The notes beneath the pieces are model-generated. The model was not told the origin of the DNA. It did no database searches and saw only the letters and a list, made by a program, of their open reading frames with translations. From Prorocentrum cordatum (lineage: Eukaryota > Sar > Dinophyceae > Prorocentrales > Prorocentraceae), in assembly GCA_963575745.1 (NCBI GenBank), contig CAUYUJ010011570.1:332501-396500 (forward strand): DNA of 64,000 nt, written 5' to 3'. This document shows, one piece after another, positions 35,150-46,600 of the stretch. Position 1 is the first letter of the stretch, and every line of letters starts with the position of its first letter. Made by a program: the position numbers and the translations under genes.

Positions 35150-38079
35150 TCCTCTGAGATTCGACGTCGCAAAGAAAATGCAATATCGCAACAAATCACG
35201 ACCAGAGCTCCAGACTCCAACATTCTGCAACATTTTTCGAGCCAGATCAATCTGTGAGGGTCACGGGGCCCGAAGTCGAGCGAAAATGCCCGGTTGTGGA
35301 AAACATGCAACGCCAGGTTCTCGTGGGGATCCTCTGACCCCGCCTGCTCCAGCCTCGTGTGGGCGACCTTGATTTTTTTTCTCGAGGATAAGAGCACGCA
35401 GGCGGCCGCCGTCGGCGGGCGGCCTGCATGCGCTTGCGGAGGTGCCGCACCGCGATGTCCCTCACCCGCCCGACGTCCTGGCCCGCCCCCCACGGGGCGG
35501 ACGAGAAGGATCACGAGCGGTGATCGTATCGCATACGCACCCTCTCGGTCTGGATTCCGGGGCGCGATCCCGCGGATACGCGGTCGCACGGATACCGCCC
35601 GCGCGATACAGTCGCGAAACAACGCTCCACATTCCGCGGGATCGCGGCGCATGGGCCCTGTCCGCGAGGCCGCGGATACGGACATGTTTTTCGCCCACGA
35701 GGGGAATCATAGCAAACAGGGAGATAGAGAATCGGCTGCATGCGCAGGCCTTTCCAGGCGCCCCCCGGCGCTAGAGGCGCCCACGTATCGACGCTTCGCG
35801 GCGGGGCCGCAAATTGCTACACATGTCGTACCCCCCCGCCCCCGTGCGTCCGCCCGCCGTGGTTGTCACCCAAACACAACAAACGTACACACACCGCCGA
35901 TCGCGATGTAGGTGTCGCCGCGAAATCGGCTGGGTTGTTACAGCGCGGCCAGTGGGCCGGCTGGCGCAAGGAGCCGACGACGACGACGACGCCGACGCCG
36001 ACGCCTACGACGCCTACGACGACGACGACGACGACGACATGGCCGACGACGCCACCGACGCACCCCACAACGGCCAGGGGGCGGGCGGCCAGGGGAGAAA
36101 CCAAATTGAAAATCATGATTTTGGTAACTGTTTGGACCTGTTCAAACTCTTTCGTCGCAACGGCCGGATCGGCCTCGAGATTCTGGTCGGAACGCACACC
36201 GAGGCCCAATGCGGGAAGGGATCTGTGACCCCACGGGCCTTGAAATATCACATCCGGTGTCGCGAAAAATCGCAACAGCCGTTATTATTCAACATGTGTT
36301 CCTGTCCTCTGGAAATCCGTATCAGGTCCCAGGACCGTCAACAAACGACCAAGGATGCAAACTGGCCTCATGACACTTGGCACCCCCCGCGCGATGATGA
36401 AGGAGGAGGGAGGGGAGGAATAGAAAAAAGAAGTGGAAGGCTTAGGAAGAACGGATTAAACGTAATACGAAGTGGATTAGTAAGAGGCATTGGGAAAGCA
36501 GAAGGATCATATATGTGATGAAGGATGATGACCAGGAGGAGGAGGAGGCGGAGGAGGAGGAGGAGGAGAAGGGAATGAAGGACTGCCTTCCAACCGCCAG
36601 CCCACAGAGACGAAGTCGCGGAGCGACTCACCAGCCTGACAATCTTGCTCGCCCGGGGCCAGGCCTCCCTCGCCACGGCAGAGTTTTCCGCTGGCGCCTC
36701 CCTCGCGGCCATCCCGAAAAAAGACGGCGGACTCCCAGTGATTTGCCCCTCGTGTGCGATGCAACTCCCGAAGATGACTGACGTGCCCCGCCGATCGACC
36801 GCTCCATCGGCCCGCTGACGTACGTAACAGTACAGAGGCGGCGTCCCTGGGAGCTCACGCAACGGGGGGCAAGGCAAACGGGGGTCAGACAATCCCCTTC
36901 GAGATCCTCTGGCTGACCCGGGTTTGACAGCCACCTGGTGCCGACCCCGCTCCCCCGGCCTCCGCTGACCAAGGTCTGGGAGCTACTTCGTGGCCAACCC
37001 AAGCTCCGCGACAGGACAGGGCCCTGGCCGAACGAGGGTTTGCGCCGACCGTGCGACCCCGAGTCCCCGAGTCCCCTTCAAGGAGCCCTGGCCAAGCCTC
37101 GTGGAACTTCGTGACCGACTCGCCGTGCCTGGTGCCCCTCTCGGACCTCTGCCCGGGGGGAGGGGGAGCGACCGTCGCGGTCCACCGCGTCTCGAGTTTC
37201 TGGGGGTTGTCGCCGTCGCCGTCGCCGTCGCCGACATTGTCTGAGCATCGCACGGATCCCCATCCCCACTGGCAGGATCTCGGTCCCACTGACCGACCTA
37301 CTCTCTGGATGGAGATACGTACTGTTCCCTTCAGGCTTCGCGTGACCTGTCCCAACCTGGGCGGGTGACCTGGTGGGGTTAAGACTCTATGGCCCAATCG
37401 AGGTGGAGATAGGTTCGGCAATACTCAAATACTAAGGGAGGAGCGAATGTGTGGGGGCGGACAGTTGGGAATGACGGAGGTAGCGAAGGGAGGAGGGGCA
37501 GTGGGCGGTGTGGGGATGTGGACACACGAGGGCGTGAGGGTGTGACACGGGAGGCAGCGATGGGCGCGCTCGGCCGAGCAGCCCTGGCAACACGAAACTC
37601 CACGGACACGCGGAAGGCAGGCAGGGCGACACAGAAGGCGAGCTCCGCGCGCCCTGGCAAGAGCGCGTTCGAGGTGGGAGAGGAAACTCCCTCCTCCCTC
37701 CTCCCTCCTCCCTCCTCCCTCCTCCCTCCTCCTCCTCCTCCTCCTCCTCCTCCTCCTCAGTTTCCTCCTGCTCCTTCTCATCCTCCTTTTCCACCTCGGC
37801 GTTTCCTGACACCCGCAAGACGGTTGGAGCCTATAGGAGCCGACCTAGGAACCGAAGGTGGGGGAGGGAGGGCGAATCCGGAGAGAGAGGCGGGGGTGGA
37901 GCATCATCACGTGGTTGGAGAGCGCAGCAAGTTAGCTCCGTGCAGGCCCTGCATCCCTCTCTTGGGACTGGGCTTCTGTGATTATGGCTGCTTCCGCGGC
38001 AAGGAAGTCCTTAAACCTCAGAGGGGGGTTCAGGAATTAGAGGGGGACAGGAAAAAGGACTTCGGGTGCTTCCCCGCGC
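35150..38079. other. No gene seen; several trinucleotide tracts
   Basis: ACG run at 35976-36035, GGA run at 36533-36570, CGTCGC run near 37210-37235, and CCTCCCT/CCT run at 37688-37760. Open frames on both strands lack signatures. The left part of the LINE remnant may extend into the end of this stretch. Confidence 0.4.
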
Positions 38080-38676
38080 AAGAGGAGACGCCACTACGTG
38101 TTGAGCTCGCGCACATTCGATTCGCTGTATTTTCCGCTGCCAGCACACATCACCACAACATTCACACTCTACTTCTGACGGGCAACAAGAAGCTTGTGGC
38201 CCTTGGGGCCCGAGGATAGCTGAGATAACTGTAAATAATAGCTCCTGCAAGCCTCATCCTGGCGAGACGCATCAATTCTGTCAGAGAATCTAGCCTTACA
38301 GACGGTAAACAGCCATTTCTGGGACCTGTCGTTCCACTCCCAGGACTGGAGGATTCTCTGGGGCCGAGGGGCAGAAGGAACTGGCTGAGGAGGAGCCTCG
38401 TCAATCCAAACCACACAGGCGCTGCTGGCTCCTGCCGCCATGGGCTGGGCAACAGTTTTGCCCCGCGAGGCGACAGCCTTTTTGCGGGTCCCAGGTCCCA
38501 CAGGCTCCCACCTTCCTGAAGCTTTGGCAACCTACCTGAACCACTTCGCCAAACTAGTTCTGGCGCTGATAGTTTATTTCTCATTCGCTGGCCGGGGGGT
38601 GCTGCAACATCATAGCTCCTAGCATCGCGAACTTGTCCGCAAAACCGTGTCCAGTGGCATCTAGCCACTCGTTCGA
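38080..38676 (-). pseudogene. LINE remnant continued: end of RNase H and C-terminal region
   Basis: Directly left of the copia insertion the minus strand continues the interrupted RNase H frame (SNEWLDATGHGFADKF, close to the NEWAD end of LINE RNase H) to a TGA at 38581-38583. Further frames hold WEWNDRSQKWLF and SGPKGHKLL, which resemble the Cys/His-bearing tail after RNase H, then CECCGDVC. These are frame-shifted. The match of frame and content on both sides of the insertion is the main evidence. The true 3' end is not defined; a CCT/GGA microsatellite lies at 37685-37790. Confidence 0.65.
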
Positions 38677-38681
38677 GTAAT
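38677..38681. repeat. Target site duplication, left copy (GTAAT)
   Basis: These five bases directly outside the 3' LTR are identical to 56645-56649. Removing the element and one copy restores one continuous LINE reading frame. Confidence 0.93.
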
Positions 38682-38877
38682 TGTGTATGGGGTTGAAGTA
38701 CAAGAGTACAGAACCCCTGATCCGTTGGTAGAGAGATGGAGGGATAGATGGATATCTTTCCCTCCCAAGCGATCAAGGTACGATCGCTCCAACTCAGTAC
38801 CTGAGCCCAAACGGCCAGGTGCGGGAGAGGTAAGGATAAGGAGTATATACGAGGGTATTACACGGGTTCCACACACA
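38682..38877 (-). repeat. 3' LTR of the giant copia element
   Basis: This is the 196-bp partner of 56449-56644, offset by 17767 bp with 194 of 196 positions identical. The left side is flanked by GTAAT. The inner side is preceded on the element strand by a G-rich stretch. Confidence 0.96.
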
Positions 38878-38894
38878 CACCCCGTCCCGAATCC
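38878..38894 (-). promoter_or_regulatory. Probable polypurine tract
   Basis: Next to the inner edge of the 3' LTR the element strand is G-rich (CGGGACGGGGTG), where plus-strand priming is expected. It is interrupted by pyrimidines, so the call is positional. Confidence 0.35.
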
Positions 38895-39623
38895 CGCCCT
38901 TGAAGGCAGGACTCGGGATCAGGAGGATGGAATCCGTAACCTCAGAACTCCTTTACCTTAAGTCTGAAAAGGCAGCTGGGCTGAAAGTCAGCGAAGCCAC
39001 AGCTGCAAAGTGAGGTAAGAAGAGATACCTTGAGTCTCTTTTTCTTCTCCAGGCGGTCTTTGCCGCCCCCTCGGTGCGCCCCCCCAAAACGCTTCGGCAC
39101 TCGAGGGAGGAGAAGAATGAGACAAAGGTAGGCGGAGAAAGAAGATCTGAGCACCAAGGCAACGCAAACCGCCTCGCAAGATTTGCGAGGCAGGTGTTGC
39201 CACCAGCTATCAGATTATTCTCGACGCAATATTGTTAAATTGTTAAAGTATGCATGCTAAGATCGCGTTGACGAACGCAATCTTGAAATCAAACACAAGT
39301 CTGCCTAAAAGCAAATGTATGCCAAGATCGCGTTGACGAACACGATCCTGAAAGAAATGCAAATCTGCGTTAAAGCAAGTACCTGGCCAGGAGAAAATGT
39401 CGTGTTGATGAGCACGAAAATGATGTATAAAATCCGTTTGGCGACTCCCGTTGGCGCTGCTCCTTAGGAGGCTGCCTCGGTGATCGCAAAAGATATCTAT
39501 ATGTGTGTATGGCCACTTGTGTGAAAGATTGAAGTGGCCTTAAGAATGTATTAGCCACCGCTCAAGGCGAACTTTGATGAACGGAAGTTCTGCTCTGGAG
39601 CAGTGGGCCTTGCGGCCGACTCA
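38895..39623 (-). other. 3' untranslated region of the copia element with stem-loops
   Basis: This stretch is non-coding between the last stop and the 3' LTR. It holds a perfect hairpin (GCCTCGCAA, 3-nt loop, 39171-39191) and a 65-70-bp tandem repeat whose units each carry a stem-loop: 39261-39282, 39326-39347 and a weaker one at 39400-39417. On the element strand the first two stems (GATTGCGTT/AACGCGATC and GATCGTGTT/AACGCGATC) differ only by changes that leave G-U pairs. Confidence 0.6.
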
Positions 39624-42600
39624 CTACGCGTCGCCGTCCTTGTAGAACCTGCGGTCCCACACCCTCTGGCCGTTGTACGTCGCATAGCTTGTCGTAAACG
39701 TTTCCCAAGTGGTCCTCGGGATCCAGTTGCGGAACCAATCGTTGTACGTGATATCCTGGATGTACACATACTCGTCGTTGTTGATCGCAATGTAGATCCA
39801 ACATTTGATGTAATAACTCCAATATCGAAGACCCCAATCGCTGTCCTCGAGATTGTGGCGCCAGTAAGCAGCGTAATCAGATGTACGTGCTCTCATGGCG
39901 CGCGGCATCGCGGGCATGTAGTCCTCTGCGCCTGAGGCGCTGGATGCAGCGGCGTCGCCAGGAGCAGGGCGCGGCGGCGGCCGCGGCGGCGGCCGCGGCT
40001 CCATGGCGTCATCGGACTGTTGGGAGTGTGTATCTGGATCGGTTCTCATCCCTGTACTACCCCCCCTCTGGTCAGTGTGTGACGGATCGAGGGAGCCTAT
40101 CAGCTCGTTGGCAATCGCGGCAAGCTTGCGCTGGGTGAACTGTTCACGGGTTCCGTCCCCTCGAGGGAGAGAAACCGTAATCAGTCCGCGCGCCTGCCGC
40201 GTCTGCCTGTCAATGCGTCCCTCGTTCAGCCACCACTTTCTCCGACCAGCCTGTCCTGTCCTAATACTGACGTCAAGGATGTCCCACGCGTCGCGCATGT
40301 CCTCGACTCTCCAGGGCTTCTTGCCGACATTCACGCGGGCTCCTGTCATCTGATGATGGAATCTGAGGTCGTTGAGAAAGCGTTGAATGAGATTGGCGCA
40401 TGGGTAGTACAGAGGTCGGTCGTCCTCGGATTCGCCCATTAATCTGCATTCGTGTGCAGGCGGGCTACCGGCTTCGACCCACTTCTGATACCTCTTCTTG
40501 GACGTATTGGCCAATCTCCGCAACTGATCTTTCTCTGTGCCTATGGGGGATCGCGCACCCGTCATAATGACATGTGCGCCATCCTTCATGTATCTCGCGA
40601 CCTGGTCCTCGGACAACGTCGTCTTGATCCAGTTCGTCAACTTCTGGAGGTACGCGAGGTCACTCTGTGTGGCGGTGCTCTTACCTGTGGCGCCTACGGC
40701 CACAGTGTATTGCCAACATATATCACAGAGTGCGCCGTCACCTGTGACGATACCGAGGGACAGATCTCGACCGCAATTGTTACAGAGCGGCATGGGATGC
40801 AAGATCGTCTCGGGGGCCCCTGCCGAAGTCAGGTGATCGCGGGATCCCCAGCGGGTGTCCTGACCGCGAGCGAGGCTCTGACCGATCTGATTGATCGCCT
40901 CACGATTGATCTCGGTGTTTGGTCTGGAAGCGATCGATCTGCTTAAACCCTCGATCTCGATCCGAGACAACCTTTCCCCTGGCAGTCCTTTGTACTCTAT
41001 CTTGACGTTGTCGGTATCCTCAGTACCGCCATGGCATACGTTCTCCTCACGAAGACGGCGAGCCTGCTTCTGCAAGGTAGCCTCGTTGTCGCCCTCCTCG
41101 CGCTTGAGTCCCGTCTGTTCAGCTATGATGCGTACCATAGTCTCCTGATCGGGAGCTGCAGACGCAACACTGCCTGGGTCCTGGGGAATATCCTGCTCAG
41201 CGCCCTCCTCTCGAGGCGCAGCAGGTGTTTCCACCAGCTCTTCCCACACAGGAAACTCTGGATCACCGTATGTCGCAGTACAATTTTTGTATAGGTCACG
41301 CAATGCCTGAAGTGCAGGATGGTTGTCATGGATGACTTCCTTGGCGAAATCTGGTAGCTCCACAATACTATCTTTCAAGATGTTCTGGTATACTTTGGAA
41401 ATCCATTGAAAGATGCCAGTGGTCGACTCCTCGATAGTCTCCGGGTCGAGGTAGTGTACCAACTTTTTGAAGAAGTGATCTGCACCACAATTGGGTAAGT
41501 CATGTGCCCACTTGTGGGTATGATTGTAGTTCAAATGATATGACTCCGCGTTCCATGCTTTCGATCCAAATCGAATTTCAAATTGTAAATGTGACTGAAT
41601 TTTGTCCATTACGATTCTGTCTGCGCCACTGTGTATCTCAATGATCTGCCTCATCTTGATCATAGGCGAATCCACCAATAGCGCCGATGTCCAACAATAC
41701 ACGCGGCAATCATCAGACTGTCTAATCCATCTTGAATCCTCGTCGGGGTCGTAGTCTGGATGATCAAGGAAATTCGATGGCGGATCAATGATGTTATCGA
41801 GGATGCTTGCCTCGATCTGCTCTTCTGCTTGGATGTCTGCCGAGAGGTCTGCCCTCATGTTGTCGTTCGCAGCTTTCTCATCTGCAGTAAGAACGATATT
41901 TGATATGTCCACGATTACGGTGATCAGTGGATCATGCGATGATGCTGTACCCTGTCGAGGAATGTCGCCCGTCTGAGCGTTGTCCTCGGCAGGTGTGGCC
42001 ACCAGCTCGTCTGGATCAGGTGTCCGTGGAGCGGGCCTTCTTGGTGGTGTACGCGGAATACGTGGTCTATGGATGCTAGGCATTCCAAGGTATGGTAAGC
42101 TGCCGCTAACCTTGTGCTGCAGTATGTCCTCGCTGCAAGATGTCGGGCCTTTCAGGGCAGTCTCCATCCATGTTGGATCGATGGCGTGTTCTTCGATACG
42201 AATCGGCAATGCAAATACAACGCCCTTGAGGGGCATGCTTTTGTCATTATACCAGATATTTACCCATCGTAAACCGTAGTTGAGAATAGGTACTTGTACC
42301 GCAAAGAACTTGTCGAAGATGCCGAAATGGATGATTGGACCATATATGTGTCCCTTGGACAAGGCAATCTTGGTATTGTGATTGCCTTTGGGCCAATGGT
42401 TGTCGTAGTGGAAGCATTTGGTAGAGCCCCAATTCTTAATGACAATGAAGTCGCCCATTCGAACATCGTTAAATGCAGGACGACGATCCCAATCTTTTTG
42501 CATGATCTTTGCTGTGATTGGTCGAAGAGCTTCACGACAATGCGATAATGCAATCAACCATTCTTTATCATCTGCTTTGTGATTGGTCTCCTGGATCATA

Positions 42601-42755
42601 GCACGTACTATTTGCTCGTCCAAGGCGTCCTCTGCGGATGTACGGCCAGCAGGGGTTTCCCCCGGCCTGGCCGAGGGTGCTGATGCTGGCGTCCATCCTT
42701 GGAGGCTCCATGTCTTGGTCGGGGTCGATAGGTGCCAATCCAGGTGGGTCGTCAA
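39624..42755 (-). CDS. C-terminal extension of the copia polyprotein, unknown function, zinc ribbon
   Basis: This frame gives 1043 residues and ends at TAG. It is +1 to the KptA frame; the change probably falls at the G5 run 42659-42663, so the first 30 or so residues are overlap. Residues 60-240 (DFIVIKNWGSTKCFHYDNHWPKGN and after) and 330-520 look like folded domains rich in Trp, Tyr and His that I do not recognise. A zinc ribbon C-x2-C-x15-C-x2-C lies near 655-680. A Pro/Arg run is near 915-945, and the last 75 residues are strikingly Trp/Tyr-rich. Composition and the lack of stops over 3 kb, in AT-richer DNA than the surroundings, support real coding. It could be an accessory protein, envelope-like in position only: I see no signal peptide or convincing membrane segment. 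Confidence 0.75.
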   Translation of the reverse strand: MTTHLDWHLSTPTKTWSLQGWTPASAPSARPGETPAGRTSAEDALDEQIVRAMIQETNHKADDKEWLIALSHCREALRPITAKIMQKDWDRRPAFNDVRMGDFIVIKNWGSTKCFHYDNHWPKGNHNTKIALSKGHIYGPIIHFGIFDKFFAVQVPILNYGLRWVNIWYNDKSMPLKGVVFALPIRIEEHAIDPTWMETALKGPTSCSEDILQHKVSGSLPYLGMPSIHRPRIPRTPPRRPAPRTPDPDELVATPAEDNAQTGDIPRQGTASSHDPLITVIVDISNIVLTADEKAANDNMRADLSADIQAEEQIEASILDNIIDPPSNFLDHPDYDPDEDSRWIRQSDDCRVYCWTSALLVDSPMIKMRQIIEIHSGADRIVMDKIQSHLQFEIRFGSKAWNAESYHLNYNHTHKWAHDLPNCGADHFFKKLVHYLDPETIEESTTGIFQWISKVYQNILKDSIVELPDFAKEVIHDNHPALQALRDLYKNCTATYGDPEFPVWEELVETPAAPREEGAEQDIPQDPGSVASAAPDQETMVRIIAEQTGLKREEGDNEATLQKQARRLREENVCHGGTEDTDNVKIEYKGLPGERLSRIEIEGLSRSIASRPNTEINREAINQIGQSLARGQDTRWGSRDHLTSAGAPETILHPMPLCNNCGRDLSLGIVTGDGALCDICWQYTVAVGATGKSTATQSDLAYLQKLTNWIKTTLSEDQVARYMKDGAHVIMTGARSPIGTEKDQLRRLANTSKKRYQKWVEAGSPPAHECRLMGESEDDRPLYYPCANLIQRFLNDLRFHHQMTGARVNVGKKPWRVEDMRDAWDILDVSIRTGQAGRRKWWLNEGRIDRQTRQARGLITVSLPRGDGTREQFTQRKLAAIANELIGSLDPSHTDQRGGSTGMRTDPDTHSQQSDDAMEPRPPPRPPPRPAPGDAAASSASGAEDYMPAMPRAMRARTSDYAAYWRHNLEDSDWGLRYWSYYIKCWIYIAINNDEYVYIQDITYNDWFRNWIPRTTWETFTTSYATYNGQRVWDRRFYKDGDA

Positions 42756-43680
42756 TAAGTTCTCCAGGAAGGCAGGCGCAAATCTCGTACTTGCTCAATG
42801 GCTCTCTGGCTGCCAATGGCGGGTAGTCCCATGGGTCGCCGTCTGGCCACAGCTGCTGGCCATGCATGTGGTGTGGTTTGAGGCGGCGAATTGCAATAAT
42901 TGCCGCAGCGGGTACCACGTCCTCAGTCATGATAGCGCCCTGAGCACCCAACCAAAATCTGCAACCTGCTTTTGTGGCGATCTCCATGTTGATCACCAGC
43001 TCGACTTCGTTCTTGTAGCTGTTGAACTTGTACGATTCCACTGAAGTATGTGGGTTCTTTTGAACATTGTTCAAATATGTGCTAGAACTGAAGAATGCCT
43101 CGGATCGCTGCGATGGTTTGTAAGTTCTGTCTCTCTGAGAATGTGGTTCAACATATCCAGGAATGATCCCTGTCTTCAATATGTTCTTCCAGGCACGGGA
43201 TGCTGTGCCATGATGGAGATATTTGACATCTGTCCACTGTAAGCTCTCCCATCCCATGTTCCATGGCTTTGAAGATGGGTTGACACAACTGTGACCACCG
43301 ACGCACCGAATAGCAATAACGCTGCTCCAGTCAAAAATGCTGGGGTCACCTCCGTCAGGAATCGGCTTGGCGTATATCTCGATTCTGTTTTTTCTGCGGG
43401 TCAATATGCTTCTGGAACGCACGAATAATGAATATCGGATAGAAGTCGTTCCAATCGGTGTATCCATCATTTTCACCGTCTTTCTTGAAATGTGCCACTG
43501 CCGCTTCCATGGATGGTCCATTGTGTCTGTCTTTGCGATCTCGGAATTTCCATTGAACCATTTCTTTAAATGATTTCCAATTGTTTGGGATCTTCCAATC
43601 ATTCTTTGTTGTTTTGCCCCAGATATTAATACGTCTGTCATGAAATTGGTTGATCCAAAACTTTTTGTAGTGAATCTCAT
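42568..43680 (-). CDS. Tpt1/KptA-like RNA 2'-phosphotransferase domain, catalytic lobe (copia extension)
   Basis: Only about 42660-43390 of this frame is likely real; the rest overlaps neighbouring frames. In order it shows NRIEIY (KRFEI in the family), IRCVGGHS (IRAxQGHS), HHGTASRAWKNILKTGI (the HGT motif with I...G) and VELVINMEIATKAGCRFW then GAIMTEDVVPAAAI (the family's NGVWLT..VP segment). The first lobe, with LRH, lies in the preceding frame at 43660-43716, so one domain spans the frame change at the A6 run 43388-43393. Known Tpt1/KptA enzymes use NAD+ to remove a splice-junction 2'-phosphate from RNA through an Arg-His-Arg-Arg active site. The Arg-His of LRH and the Arg of IRxxxGHS are present. 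The family RxHVHLS segment is degenerate here (QRSEAFFSS), so activity is uncertain. The frame leaves the polyprotein near the G5 run at 42659-42663. Confidence 0.75.
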   Translation of the reverse strand: MRFTTKSFGSTNFMTDVLISGAKQQRMIGRSQTIGNHLKKWFNGNSEIAKTDTMDHPWKRQWHISRKTVKMMDTPIGTTSIRYSLFVRSRSILTRRKNRIEIYAKPIPDGGDPSIFDWSSVIAIRCVGGHSCVNPSSKPWNMGWESLQWTDVKYLHHGTASRAWKNILKTGIIPGYVEPHSQRDRTYKPSQRSEAFFSSSTYLNNVQKNPHTSVESYKFNSYKNEVELVINMEIATKAGCRFWLGAQGAIMTEDVVPAAAIIAIRRLKPHHMHGQQLWPDGDPWDYPPLAAREPLSKYEICACLPGELIDDPPGLAPIDPDQDMEPPRMDASISTLGQAGGNPCWPYIRRGRLGRANSTCYDPGDQSQSR

Positions 43681-46600
43681 GGCGTAACATAGTCGTGATG
43701 TCTTTGCTCATGTATTTGTTTGTTCCCAGCCATTCTTCATCAATTAGCTCAGGACCATAACGTACATCGTCGTAATGTGGTAATGGTATCCATTTCCATT
43801 CTGGGAAACAACCAGATTGTGCAATGTCAGGCGCATGAGCAATTACACTATCATCATGCAGTAGCTGCTCGTACCACTCTTGGTCTTCGATGCAGGCAAA
43901 TCCATTGGTCGCTTTCGTGCCCCGCAACATTGGGCACATGTATGGATGTTCATCTTTGATGCCATACTGTAACTTCCATTCGCGAATAGTGCATGAGTTA
44001 TCGAAAATCCCGAGCTTGCTGGTATCCTCGCGCATGGAACGCTCACAACTGTCCTGCCATGACAATATATTCATCTCATGTGGAGAAGGCTCCCCCTCAG
44101 CAGGAGTTGCCTCCAGCTCCATTGCCTCAAGGTCGGTGCCGTCATCAGGGATCGGTACCGCCTCAGCTTTTGGGAGCTGATCTGCTGGTTGTTGTTCTGC
44201 TTTAGGCTCTGGAGTCGATGGCTGCGACGCTTTGATCGATTGCGGTCCAGGTTGCAGTGGATCAGGCAATGGGCCTGGTGGGGCTGGCTGTGCTGTGTCA
44301 TCAGCTGCCCTCCATACGGCTGTAGGGACATTAGGGTCATGACCCAAAGCAACTCGATCCAGTGCATTCTGTTTGAAGAATGTTTTGCATGCCTCGATGT
44401 TCTTCTCGTTCTCGGCAGCTGGGCCGATGCGGTGAGAAGACAATCTGTTTTCTTCTGCAATGAGTCTTGATTTGGTCGCATTATCGTCTCCACCCAACTC
44501 TTTGATCTGACGTAAGAATTGCTCGAATACAACCCAAGTAACTACTGCATGTGCATCTTCAACTGTTTTGACGATCTTGGGTTCTAGAAGTTCATCTTTC
44601 TCAAGAGAATGCCAAGATGCCCAAGCCCCAGGGTATTCTTTGATCAACAGCATAAGGTACTGGAATAAGTCATTGTATGCCATAACCCATGGATCATTAT
44701 CAGGAAGGGTTTGGTCAGGATCGCTAGGGTCCGTTGCTGGCGTACGTGTAGACCTTCCAGGAGTTGGCTCAGTCGTGTCGCCCGTCTCGGCAGGCAGTGA
44801 TGCCGGCAATGTGCCCTCGGCACATGACGCCATCCACGCACAATGGGCCATCTCGTTTGCCGTCTGTGTCATCAATGTTGTGAGGCTGAGGTCTCTTTTC
44901 CATTCGTTTGTCAACTTTTCTCTGAAGTCGAGGGCTGCCATGATTTCCTTGGCCTGAGTGTAGGCCTGGTTGTCCGTGACAGAAGTCAGCAATGGCGGCC
45001 TGAATGGATATGGCTGAGAAGGAAGAGAGTGTATCAATGCGAAAAAATTGCGATAGCATACTGCGTCGCAGGATTGCGTTGTTAACATTGCCATGTTATG
45101 GTTATTCTGTTTGGCGTGCCGAGCCTGCGGGGCAACCCTGTCGTACGTATCCACCCAATGGTCGGATGGAAGAACAGTGATACCACGGTTCTGCATGATA
45201 GTGATCAAGTCGCTCGTGTGGTGATCAAAGTTCGGGTGCACGCCCCATTGCGCTGCTTTTCCAGGTCCCATGACCGTGGGGCAGCGGAAATACTGCATCA
45301 CATCGACAAAACGTGATACGTCCACGAGCACGTGTACGGGCATGAGCGTCGGGACGCCGCCCTCACATTCCATCTTTTGGAGCTCGTGTACGTTGGTAGG
45401 AGCACGACTGTGATGTCGGCGCATGTCGATGGTGTTCTGTCCAGGATTAACACATGCGATGTCGTTCGCACTCCATACTACCATGGCATTGAGCCCCCTG
45501 TGATAGTGTCTTTGTTTTATGGATGATGGGAAATCATTGGCCCAGTGTTCCCAGATGGTCTCGTTCAGCTCGCGCCACTTCTTGATGGAAGCGTTGTCGC
45601 TTTGAAACATGAGGCCTCTGGCTTCGCGGATCTTGCTGATCATATTGCGCTGCTCGAGAGTGTTCGCAAACTGATTGTTGAGAAGAGCGTTGATGCGGCT
45701 TTCCTCTTTCTCAAAACGTTGCTTGCGTAGTTCCTCCATTCCGTATCGTACGCCCTCATAACCAGCTTCAGGCAAGAGAACGCAATCTTGACCGATCGGC
45801 GTATCATTCTGTCTGAACCATTCCCTGTAATTGCCAAAAGAGAATGCCCACATCATGATGTCGTCGCGGATCATGGTCGACAGGTGCTCAAGAGTAGCGC
45901 CACCCATGTATTCCGCGCGGTTGAGGCACGGCATGAATAGCGGAACAAGAGCAGTAGTTGATGCTTTTGCGAGGTCGATTCTCTTCTGGGCAGCGTTGAG
46001 CTCGTCGATGCCGAAAGTGGGGTACTTCTTGTGTTTTGCACCCTCAGCCCCTTTCTTCGCATGCATGATCCATGTTGAGTCCGTGTATAAGTTGGTCCAT
46101 CTGTACGCATGACCCGATGGCCCAAATGCATGATGTAATGGTATTCCCAAGTCCTCTTGTACGAGGGAGTGCCACCCATTGTCTGACAATAGGGTAGAAA
46201 CCAAGCGACCACCACAGAAAGCACTGTATTTTGCGTGGTCCAACTCGAATGGGTCCACATCATTGCCAGGAGTCATGCCAGGATCATTCGAACCCATGTG
46301 GTCAGCAGCGTCGCCGAAGAAGTCGTTGCCCTCGTTGTATGGTGTCCAACGATAGGTACGCTCTGTCTCTTGTGGATCATCCAATATCGCCACCCAACCA
46401 TTCGTATGGTCGGATGGTGTTGCCACCGTCTTGGAGTTTGATCCGATACTTCCAAAGCCTCCGCGCGCAATCAACCATGTAGTAAGCTTGCGGCGGAACT
46501 TCATTGTTTGAGTAAGGTCGGAAAAAGCTCTCGTGTTGGTGACCAAGTTATCCTCGACGATATGGCCGATGTGCCCAGATGTATCCGATGTCCTGGCGAT

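Noticed and set aside
39624-42755. Envelope protein of a retrovirus-like element
   Set aside because: The position after Pol would fit, but no signal peptide, membrane anchor or fusion-type segment is visible, and the frame appears continuous with Pol through frameshifts.
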